From an uncultured bacterium (lineage in GTDB: Bacteria > Planctomycetota > DG-23 > SLPQ01): a stretch of 5,027 nucleotides of DNA. A program made the position numbers and the translations under genes. The stretch lies in assembly GCA_937863625.1 (NCBI GenBank), contig CALMGO010000604.1, positions 1 through 5,027 on the forward strand. The letters run 5' to 3'. The notes beneath the pieces were generated by a model, which was given only the letters and a program-made list of their open reading frames with translations, did not search any database and was not told where the DNA came from. Positions 1 through 4,916 of this stretch are shown piece by piece (the stretch's first letter is position 1; the number at the start of each line of letters is the position of its first letter).

Positions 1-1008
1 GAGGCGATCATCCGCGAGATGGGGCGCGACGGACAGATCTACTTCGTGCACAACCGCGTCCAATCCATCGAAAAGGCCGCCGCCCGCGTCCGCCAGGCCG
101 TCCCCGAGGCCCGCATCGCCATTGCCCATGGCCAGATGAATGAGCACCTTCTCGCCGACCGGATGTTGGACTTCATCGCCGGCAGGTACGATGTCCTCGT
201 CGCTACTACCATCATCGAGAGCGGCCTCGATATCCCTAATGTAAACACGATTGTCATCGATCAGGCCGATCGCTATGGCCTTGCCGACCTTCACCAGTTG
301 CGCGGCCGTGTCGGTCGGTACAAACACCGCGCTTATGCCTATTTTCTCCTGCCGGAGGGCCGCCCGATATCGCCGGAAGGCGGTAAGCGCCTCCAGGCCA
401 TTGAGCATTTCAGCGAGCTCGGCGCAGGCTTCCGCATGGCCATGCGCGACATGGAGATTCGCGGCGTCGGAAATGTCCTTGGCAAGGAGCAAAGCGGCAA
501 CATCGCCGCTGTCGGATATGAACTCTACTGCAAACTCCTCGCCGAGGCCGTTGCCGCCCTCAAGGGCACATCCGCCGCTCGGATACCGGAGGCGCATATC
601 GACCTCGCCTCTTCAAGCCACATGCCGGACTCCTACGTCGAAAGCCCCACTCACCGCCTTGACCTCTACAAACGTCTCAGCTGCGCACTTACCACCGATG
701 ACGTCGATCTCATCGAGCGCGAACTCGCTGACCGTTTCGGCCCGCCGCCCCCTGAAGCCCTCGCTTTCGTCGAACTCGCGCGGTTGAGGATACTCGCCTA
801 CAACGCCGGAATATCGCAGATTATCGCCTCCAAGGGGCACTTGTTGGTCCAGGCCGCCGATATCAAGAGTGCCTCCGCCCTCTTTTCCGGCAAGGGGCGC
901 ATCGTCCGCGTCGCGGACGAGCGCACCGCTCATGTCACCTTCTCGAGTAAAATGCCTCCCCCGTCAAGCCTGGTCTCTCTTGTCATAAACCTCTTGCAGC
1001 GGAAATAA
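1..1008 (+). CDS. mfd: Transcription-repair coupling factor Mfd, C-terminal part (5' truncated by window)
   Basis: Mfd is a cytoplasmic ATP-dependent DNA translocase that removes RNA polymerase stalled at lesions and recruits UvrA. The reading frame is open from base 1, so the 335 visible residues are the end of a protein usually about 1,100-1,200 aa long. The order matches the family: the second RecA-like lobe (GQIYFVHNR at residues 11-19, then ARIAIAHGQM), motif V (TTIIESGLDIP at 69-79), motif VI (QLRGRVGR at 99-106), the TRG segment shared with RecG (AYAYFLLP, then LGAGFRMAMRDMEIRGVGNVLGKEQSG) and the C-terminal D7 domain (RLDLYKRLS, then ELADRFGPPP). The D7 region starts SSSHMPDSYV where relatives have an acidic/aliphatic IPxxYI version, a mild divergence. 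The stop is TAA at 1006-1008. The UvrB-like, RNA polymerase-interacting and Walker A regions lie upstream of the window. A foldase gene follows at once, an arrangement seen in several bacterial groups. RecG is excluded by the D7 domain. Identification is very secure. Confidence 0.97.
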   Translation, partial: EAIIREMGRDGQIYFVHNRVQSIEKAAARVRQAVPEARIAIAHGQMNEHLLADRMLDFIAGRYDVLVATTIIESGLDIPNVNTIVIDQADRYGLADLHQLRGRVGRYKHRAYAYFLLPEGRPISPEGGKRLQAIEHFSELGAGFRMAMRDMEIRGVGNVLGKEQSGNIAAVGYELYCKLLAEAVAALKGTSAARIPEAHIDLASSSHMPDSYVESPTHRLDLYKRLSCALTTDDVDLIERELADRFGPPPPEALAFVELARLRILAYNAGISQIIASKGHLLVQAADIKSASALFSGKGRIVRVADERTAHVTFSSKMPPPSSLVSLVINLLQRK

Positions 1009-1021
1009 TTGCGCGTATAAT
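994..1021 (+). promoter_or_regulatory. Candidate sigma70-type promoter for the foldase gene
   Basis: A perfect TATAAT box lies at 1016-1021, just after the mfd stop. A weak -35 candidate, TTGCAG at 994-999, sits 16 bp upstream and matches the TTGACA consensus only in its first three bases. Transcription would begin near 1028, giving a leader of about 40 nt before the ATG at 1067. A start this close to 1031 also argues against the upstream GTG at 1031 as the translation start. The assignment rests on the -10 box alone; read-through from mfd is equally possible because no terminator hairpin is visible. Confidence 0.4.
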
Positions 1022-1042
1022 CCGCTGTCTGTGAATGCCGCC

Positions 1043-1047
1043 GGAGG
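1043..1047 (+). promoter_or_regulatory. GGAGG Shine-Dalgarno-like sequence at unusual spacing
   Basis: GGAGG is the only strong anti-SD match ahead of the foldase gene, but it lies 19 nt before the favoured ATG at 1067, far beyond the usual 5-10 nt. The in-frame TTG at 1049 is too close to use it, and the GTG at 1031 lies upstream of it. Initiation at 1067 may be inefficient, may rely on local folding, or may not use this site. Confidence 0.35.
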
Positions 1048-1066
1048 CTTGTTCGTCCGAAACAAC

Positions 1067-1993
1067 ATGATATCAAAGACACAGTCTTCTTTCCTGACCG
1101 CCGCTGCGCTTCTCGTCTCTCTCGCCATCGCGCAGGGGTTTGCGTCCGATTCCGACGTCGACTACCCCGTTGCTTTCGTCAACAACAGCAAGATCATGAA
1201 AAGCCACGTCGACCAGCGCCTCGCGTTCATCGCCTCGCACTCCGACGCGGCCGCGCCCGCCACACCGTTCGCTGAAGCGCTGCAGGTTGAGATCGACCGC
1301 GCGCTCCTTCTGCAGGACGCCGAAAAATCCGTCGACAGCTCCATGAAAGATCGCGTCAGGGCGGTTGCCCGCAGGATGGCCGCGGGCGTCCGTAATCCCC
1401 GATCGTTTACAGCCGAGCCGGACGACGCCAAGGTTGACCTCTACTACCGCGACGTCCTGCTTCAGACCTACCTCAGCCGAAAAACTGACCGCGTCGGCGT
1501 CACGCCTGCACAGGTTCGCGACTTCTACGAACAGCATCCCGAATATTTCACCGTCGATTCCTCTGTCACAATCAGCCAGATTCTCGTCCGCGTCGACGCC
1601 CGCACCGACGACGAGGCCCGTGCCGTCATTGAAGACGCCGCCGCCCGGCTGGCCGCAGGCGCCGACTTCGCGCAGGTTGCTCGCGACCTCTCCGAAGGCC
1701 CCTATGCCAAATCCGGCGGCCTCTGGCCCCCGCAGCCGCCCGGCTCGTTCATACCGGACGTGAGTAAAATCGTCGGCGAGCTTGCCCCCGGCCGCACGAG
1801 CGCCCCGTTCAGGACTCCTCTCGGCTGGCACATCGTCAAGCTCGAACAATCCTCCACCGGCGGACTTGTGCCTTTTGACGACGTTCAGGAACGTATCCAC
1901 GATGAACTCAAAAGCGCCGCCCAGCGCCAGGCGCAGGATCAGCTCATAAAGGAACTCCGGGCCAAAGCCGTCATTAAGATCATCGGCGCCTGA
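1067..1993 (+). CDS. Secreted SurA/PrsA-like parvulin peptidyl-prolyl cis-trans isomerase
   Basis: This 308-aa exported protein probably acts as a prolyl isomerase or chaperone on proteins folding outside the cytoplasm. From the ATG at 1067 it has a typical signal peptide: K4, a hydrophobic core at about residues 9-22, and possible cleavage after AIA (residues 20-22) or GFA (24-26). No cysteine lipobox is present, so it should be soluble. Residues 35-165 form a charged, mostly helical SurA-N-like chaperone region, including VAFVNNSKI, EIDRALLLQDAEK and VTPAQVRDFYEQHPEYF. The parvulin domain spans about 167-262, from TISQILVRVD through DFAQVARDLSEGPYAKSGGLW to TPLGWHIVKLE. A helical tail ends the protein. 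The His normally found in the first parvulin strand (HIL) is Gln171 here, while the second His (H255) is kept. The in-frame GTG at 1031 adds 12 residues but has no ribosome site. The gene follows mfd by 58 bp. The family is clear; isomerase activity is not. Confidence 0.88.
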   Translation: MISKTQSSFLTAAALLVSLAIAQGFASDSDVDYPVAFVNNSKIMKSHVDQRLAFIASHSDAAAPATPFAEALQVEIDRALLLQDAEKSVDSSMKDRVRAVARRMAAGVRNPRSFTAEPDDAKVDLYYRDVLLQTYLSRKTDRVGVTPAQVRDFYEQHPEYFTVDSSVTISQILVRVDARTDDEARAVIEDAAARLAAGADFAQVARDLSEGPYAKSGGLWPPQPPGSFIPDVSKIVGELAPGRTSAPFRTPLGWHIVKLEQSSTGGLVPFDDVQERIHDELKSAAQRQAQDQLIKELRAKAVIKIIGA

Positions 1994-2019
1994 GTCAGCC
2001 TGCCGTTTCTTTGTGGTCG

Positions 2020-2028
2020 TGTTATACT
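2020..2028 (+). promoter_or_regulatory. Extended -10 promoter candidate for pta
   Basis: TGTTATACT at 2020-2028 combines an upstream TG with TATACT (five of six matches to TATAAT), the form of an extended -10 promoter, which can work with a poor -35. The hexamer 17 bp upstream, CTGCCG at 2000-2005, is weak (three of six). Transcription would begin near 2035, giving a leader of about 32 nt that contains the pta ribosome site. The element lies in the 73-bp gap between the foldase stop and the pta start and could drive pta plus the next gene. Confidence 0.5.
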
Positions 2029-2049
2029 TGTATCAGGGAATTAGCTCTC

Positions 2050-2055
2050 AGGAGG
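2050..2055 (+). promoter_or_regulatory. Strong Shine-Dalgarno setting the pta start
   Basis: AGGAGG lies 11 nt before the ATG at 2067. This fixes the start there rather than at the in-frame GTG at 2013, which lies next to the promoter element, would add 18 residues absent from the family, and has no ribosome site of its own. Confidence 0.75.
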
Positions 2056-2066
2056 GTATCCTACAC

Positions 2067-3080
2067 ATGGGCGCTGACATCGTCGCCGATTTGAAGGCAA
2101 AGGCTTCACGCTCGATAAAGACCATCATTCTGCCGGAGACCGAGGACAAACGCACCTACCTCGCCGCCGCGCAGATCCTCCAGGAGGGCTTCGCCCGGGT
2201 CATCCTCATCGGCAATCCCGCCACCGTCGCAGGGACTGCCTCCGAGCTGAAGCTATCTCTCGACGCCGAGGTGGTCGACCCTGCCTCTGCGCCATTCCGC
2301 GACGAGCTCATCGACCTCGTCTGCCGAAAGCGCGCCGCAAAGGGCGTTACTGCAGACAAGGCCGCCGCACTTCTGGGAGATTACATCTTTTTTGCCGCCG
2401 CGATGGTCGCCTCCGGCAGGGCCGACGGCTACGTCGCAGGGGCGTCGCACGCCACGGCCGACGTCCTTCGTCCCGCCATTCAGATTATCGGCCCCGCGCC
2501 CGGCATCAATGTCGTCTCCAGCTACTTTGCCATGGTCTCGCCCTTGAAGGAGTTCGGCGACAACGGCCTCCTCTTCTACGCAGATGCTGGCGTCGTGCCT
2601 GACCCCACCGCCGAGCAACTCGCCGAAATCGCCGTTGTCACTGCCCGCACAGCCCACAAGGTCTACGGCGTCGAACCCCGTGTCGCCATGCTTTCCTTCT
2701 CCACTAAGGGATCCGCAAAGCATCCCCTCGTCGAGAAAGTCCAGAAGGCGACCGAACTCGCCAGACAACTCGCTCCCGACCTCCAGATTGACGGCGAACT
2801 CCAGGCTGACTCCGCGCTCGTCCCCCAGATCGCCGCCAAGAAGGCCCCCGGGTCAAATGTCGCCGGCAAGGCCAACATTCTTATCTTCCCCGACCTTAAT
2901 GCCGGAAACATCTGTTACAAGATTACCGAGCGTCTCGGCTCAGCGCAGGCCTTCGGGCCTCTCATCCAGGGTCTTGCGAAGCCCGCAAATGACCTATCGA
3001 GAGGCTGCAGCGCGTCCGATATAGTAGGAGTGGTCGCCGTGGCCGCTGTTGTCGCCGGCCTCGATGGTGACAGTCAGTAA
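2067..3080 (+). CDS. pta: Phosphate acetyltransferase (phosphotransacetylase), short form
   Basis: Pta interconverts acetyl-CoA plus phosphate and acetyl phosphate plus CoA in the cytoplasm. With acetate kinase it makes ATP and acetate, or activates acetate in reverse. The 337 aa match the short PTA_PTB class (about 330 aa) without the N-terminal DRTGG and P-loop-like domains of long enterobacterial Pta. Visible marks are TIILPETEDKRTYLAAAQIL (residues 19-38), the motif ADGYVAGASHATADVLRPAIQIIG (119-142, with R135), STKGSAKHP (212-220), DGELQADSALVPQIAAKKAPGS (242-263), IFPDLNAGNICYK (273-285) and the C-terminal signature NDLSRGCSASDIV (308-320). S311, R312 and D318 correspond to the active-site Ser, Arg and Asp described for the Methanosarcina enzyme. 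No acetate kinase gene is in view; the next gene, 21 bp on, is an MBL-fold hydrolase. EutD and phosphate butyryltransferase are related alternatives, but no eut context is present and the SRGCS signature favours Pta. Confidence 0.94.
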   Translation: MGADIVADLKAKASRSIKTIILPETEDKRTYLAAAQILQEGFARVILIGNPATVAGTASELKLSLDAEVVDPASAPFRDELIDLVCRKRAAKGVTADKAAALLGDYIFFAAAMVASGRADGYVAGASHATADVLRPAIQIIGPAPGINVVSSYFAMVSPLKEFGDNGLLFYADAGVVPDPTAEQLAEIAVVTARTAHKVYGVEPRVAMLSFSTKGSAKHPLVEKVQKATELARQLAPDLQIDGELQADSALVPQIAAKKAPGSNVAGKANILIFPDLNAGNICYKITERLGSAQAFGPLIQGLAKPANDLSRGCSASDIVGVVAVAAVVAGLDGDSQ

Positions 3081-3101
3081 CCCTTCATCAGAGGACATGT
3101 T

Positions 3102-3773
3102 ATGTCGCAGCACACCACGATAAAGTGGCTGGGAAACTCCTGTTTTCTTGTCACCTCTACCGATGGCAAGCGCATCCTCATCGACCCTTTCAGCCGTCGC
3201 TGGGCTCGCGAAGACCGCTACGGTCTGCGCGAACCGAGGATCCCCGCTGATATCGTCCTCGTCACACATGAAGATAACGACCACAACGCCCTCGACATCG
3301 TCCCCGGCTCGTTCTTCGTCGTCAGAGGCAATCTCCCCGAGCAGGAAATATTCGGCGTGAAAGTCACCGCGATAAACACGTTCCACGGCGTCGTAAACGG
3401 CACCATCGTAAAGGATAACTCCGTCTTCATCTTCACCATCGACGGCCTGAGTTTCTGCCACATGGGCGATTTCTTCGCCTACAAGCATCGCAACCAGCCC
3501 GAAAAAATCAAAGGTGTCGATGTCCTCATGATCCCCGTCGGAGGCCGTTTCAGCCTCGATTGGGCCGGCGCATGGGAAGTCATCGATAACCTCAAGCCCA
3601 AAATCGCCATCCCCATGCACTACGACGAATTTGGCCATCGCGGCGACCTTTTGTCGGTCGACGGGTTTCTCCAGGGGCACGATGACGTCACTCGCCTGCC
3701 TGGATCCACCCTTGAACTGACTCCCGACACCCTTTCTGCGTCAAAGCGCGTGTTCGTGTTTACATACGAATAG
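3102..3773 (+). CDS. MBL-fold metal-dependent hydrolase (UlaG-like, COG2220 type)
   Basis: This is a 223-aa cytoplasmic protein with no signal peptide, the size and layout of small single-domain metallo-beta-lactamase-fold hydrolases. It opens with IKWLGNSCFLV (residues 7-17) and ILIDPF (25-30). The first metal motif follows as VTHEDNDHN (54-62), then H95 (TFHG), D123 (HMGDFF) and H173 (PMHYDEFG). The segment GVDVLMIPVGGRFSLDWAGAWEVIDNLKPKIAIPMHY (138-174) is typical of the UlaG-like branch. The HxHxDH signature is altered: His58 is Asp, giving H56-E-D58-N-D60-H61, while the other ligands are kept. The substrate is unknown; members include lactonases, phosphodiesterases and many uncharacterised proteins. 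The ATG at 3102 has AGAGGA at 3090-3095, six bases upstream. The 21-bp gap after pta suggests cotranscription, but a metabolic link with acetyl phosphate is speculation. Confidence 0.87.
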   Translation: MSQHTTIKWLGNSCFLVTSTDGKRILIDPFSRRWAREDRYGLREPRIPADIVLVTHEDNDHNALDIVPGSFFVVRGNLPEQEIFGVKVTAINTFHGVVNGTIVKDNSVFIFTIDGLSFCHMGDFFAYKHRNQPEKIKGVDVLMIPVGGRFSLDWAGAWEVIDNLKPKIAIPMHYDEFGHRGDLLSVDGFLQGHDDVTRLPGSTLELTPDTLSASKRVFVFTYE

Positions 3774-3844
3774 CCCGTTTTTCGCTCTTTTCGCGCTTTC
3801 TGACCTCCTTTTTTGTGTCTTTCCGCTGCCTCCGATCCTTTCTT
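3774..3844 (+). other. Pyrimidine-rich, G-poor intergenic tract (possible Rho-dependent termination zone)
   Basis: Immediately after the MBL hydrolase stop, 59 of 71 bases are pyrimidines (25 C, 34 T), with 10 G and only 2 A. I find no GC-rich hairpin followed by a T run, so an intrinsic terminator is not supported. RNA that is unstructured with more C than G is the kind of sequence Rho can load on, so this may be where pta-hydrolase transcription ends. That role is inference; the composition is directly visible. The TTG at 3813 inside the tract is in frame with the next gene but is not a credible start. Confidence 0.35.
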
Positions 3845-3877
3845 GAATGAATCCGTAACCCACAGTGTTATTGAGGG

Positions 3878-3883
3878 TATACT
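3878..3883 (+). promoter_or_regulatory. Candidate -10 box for the diguanylate cyclase gene
   Basis: TATACT (five of six matches to TATAAT) lies 31 bp before the ATG at 3915, in the most AT-rich stretch of the window. No good -35 exists at 16-18 bp spacing: the hexamer at 17 bp is GTAACC at 3855-3860. There is no TG extension either, so the promoter would be weak or need an activator. Transcription would begin near 3890. The box is overlapped by the inverted repeat at 3879-3898, which is how a repressor site is often placed. Confidence 0.35.
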
Positions 3884-3898
3884 TAATATGTTAAGTAT
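3879..3898. repeat. Perfect inverted repeat, 8-bp arms around a 4-bp centre (candidate operator)
   Basis: ATACTTAA at 3879-3886 is the exact reverse complement of TTAAGTAT at 3891-3898, with TATG between. The symmetry stops at both outer ends. The element covers the candidate -10 box and the expected transcription start of the cyclase gene, 16 bp before its start codon. A 20-bp AT-rich dyad in this position suits a dimeric helix-turn-helix repressor. An RNA hairpin is possible but would be weak (A-U rich), and much of the left arm lies before the predicted transcript start. No regulator gene adjoins it in this window. Confidence 0.6.
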
Positions 3899-3905
3899 CT
3901 TGCGC

Positions 3906-3910
3906 GGAGA
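3906..3910 (+). promoter_or_regulatory. Shine-Dalgarno choosing the ATG at 3915
   Basis: GGAGA lies 4 nt before the ATG at 3915. The competing in-frame ATG at 3888 sits inside the inverted repeat, about at the predicted transcription start, with no purine-rich site at normal distance. The ATG at 3915 also begins a receiver-like domain at the usual offset. Confidence 0.65.
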
Positions 3911-3914
3911 CATT

Positions 3915-4916
3915 ATGTCTGACGACAAGCCCATCGATCCGGCCCCGCACGTCGCAGATGCCTTTCTCGTCTGCTCCGACGCCACCGCGACCACCGGCAT
4001 TCAAGATGCGCTCACCCGAGCAGGCTTCTCCGTCCTGCCGCTCAAGAATTTCGCCGCCCTTCGCACCGCTGTCCGCGAACGCACTCCCGACCTCATTATC
4101 CTCCACGCCAATAAGGCCTTCGGTCCCGAACTCGCCCTCTACACCTCGCTGCGCTCAGTGCTCGAAAGCAAGTTCGTGCCCCTTGTCGTGGTCGCTGACT
4201 CCTGCCCCCCGGAAGAAGAAGCCATGGCGCTTTCGGCCGGCGTGGACGCTGTCCTCCTCATGCCCTTCGAGCCGATGGTGCTTTCAGCCCGCCTTCACAG
4301 TCTCCTGCGGATAAAGGCCCTCCACGACGAACTCACCGATGCCAATACGCGTTTCCAGGAGCTCTCCCGCATCGACCCCGGCACTGGCCTCTATAACAGA
4401 CGCCACTTTTTTGAACGCCTCGAACAGGAGTTTGAGCGCGTAAAGCGCCACAAGGAAAACTTGAGCGTCATAATGCTCGACGTGGATCACTTCAAAGAAG
4501 TAAACGACACTCACGGGCACCTCTTCGGCGACTACGTCCTGCGGCTTCTTGCAGGCATCCTGCAAAACACCTCGCGCCGCATCGACGTCGTCGCACGTTA
4601 CGGGGGAGAGGAGTTTGCATTCATACTCCCCTCCACCACCATCTGGGCGGCCGCCAGTCTCGCCGAACGTATTCGCCGGACCGTTGCCGAAAGTGTTTTT
4701 GAAAAAGACGACGCCCGGATGCTTATAACCGTGAGTCTCGGCGTCGCGGAGGTAAAGCAGTGCATGGCCGCCAATAGCGACCACATCGTGATGTGCGCGG
4801 ATAAGGCCCTCTTGAAAGCAAAGGCCCAGGGCCGTAACCGCATGGCCGTGTACGGCGCTAATGACCGGACGGCCTCAGCCCCCTACACCGAGGACAAGTC
4901 GTCACGCGCCGAGTAA
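3915..4916 (+). CDS. Diguanylate cyclase with degenerate receiver domain (REC-GGDEF)
   Basis: This predicted cytoplasmic 333-aa enzyme condenses two GTP into cyclic di-GMP, which controls biofilm, motility and related behaviours. Residues 15-135 align in pattern with a response-regulator receiver (FLVCSD; PDLIIL; VPLVVVADS; SAGVDAVLLMPFEP), but the phosphorylatable Asp is His64, the Thr/Ser is Ala94 and the conserved Lys is Met116, so phosphorylation is unlikely. A linker helix (about 133-152) leads to the GGDEF domain. It has DPGTGLYNRRHF (154-165; usually DPLTG), DVDHFKEVNDTHGH (189-202), GGEEF (230-234), SLGVA (274-278) and ADKALLKAKAQGRNR (295-309). The inhibitory RxxD site (R221-D224) is kept five residues before GGEEF. 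The catalytic set is complete, so activity with product feedback is expected. The tail after about residue 315 is polar and probably disordered. The input may be protein contact rather than phosphate. The gene runs into a convergent - strand gene at its end. Confidence 0.93.
   Translation: MSDDKPIDPAPHVADAFLVCSDATATTGIQDALTRAGFSVLPLKNFAALRTAVRERTPDLIILHANKAFGPELALYTSLRSVLESKFVPLVVVADSCPPEEEAMALSAGVDAVLLMPFEPMVLSARLHSLLRIKALHDELTDANTRFQELSRIDPGTGLYNRRHFFERLEQEFERVKRHKENLSVIMLDVDHFKEVNDTHGHLFGDYVLRLLAGILQNTSRRIDVVARYGGEEFAFILPSTTIWAAASLAERIRRTVAESVFEKDDARMLITVSLGVAEVKQCMAANSDHIVMCADKALLKAKAQGRNRMAVYGANDRTASAPYTEDKSSRAE

Noticed and set aside
251..787. 178-codon + strand frame inside mfd in another phase
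   Set aside because: Its Ser/Pro/Arg-rich translation is typical of an out-of-phase read of GC-rich DNA, and it overlaps conserved helicase motifs.
1009..1066. Possible terminator between mfd and the foldase gene
   Set aside because: No stem-loop followed by a T run is present; the region holds a TATAAT box and a GGAGG instead.
1073..1900. 275-codon open frame on the - strand opposite the foldase gene
   Set aside because: It is a shadow of a GC-rich, C-ending coding strand. The + strand frame has a signal peptide and parvulin motifs, while this translation has no recognisable domain and no ribosome site.
2050..2062. Small hairpin AGGA/TCCT that could mask the pta ribosome site
   Set aside because: Only four pairs around a five-base loop, too weak to propose regulation without other evidence.
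2253..2768. 171-codon - strand frame opposite pta
   Set aside because: It is a Gly/Asp-rich artefact with no domain; the + strand holds a full Pta.
2994..3680. 228-codon - strand frame opposite the MBL hydrolase gene
   Set aside because: It is acidic, low-complexity and motif-free, overlaps nearly all of a clearly conserved + strand gene, and is an expected antisense artefact of codon bias.
3813..3914. Longer cyclase reading frame from TTG 3813 or ATG 3888
   Set aside because: The added residues resemble no domain, the TTG lies in the pyrimidine tract, and the ATG at 3888 is inside the inverted repeat; GGAGA supports 3915.
3620..4000. 126-codon - strand frame spanning the intergenic region
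   Set aside because: It crosses the hydrolase end, the pyrimidine tract and the cyclase start. An AAAGGAGG-like string is visible on the - strand near 3803-3812, but no suitable start follows it and the product has no recognisable domain.
4284..4784. 166-codon - strand frame opposite the cyclase
   Set aside because: It lies over the GGDEF domain, whose motifs are intact on the + strand; no family resemblance is seen.
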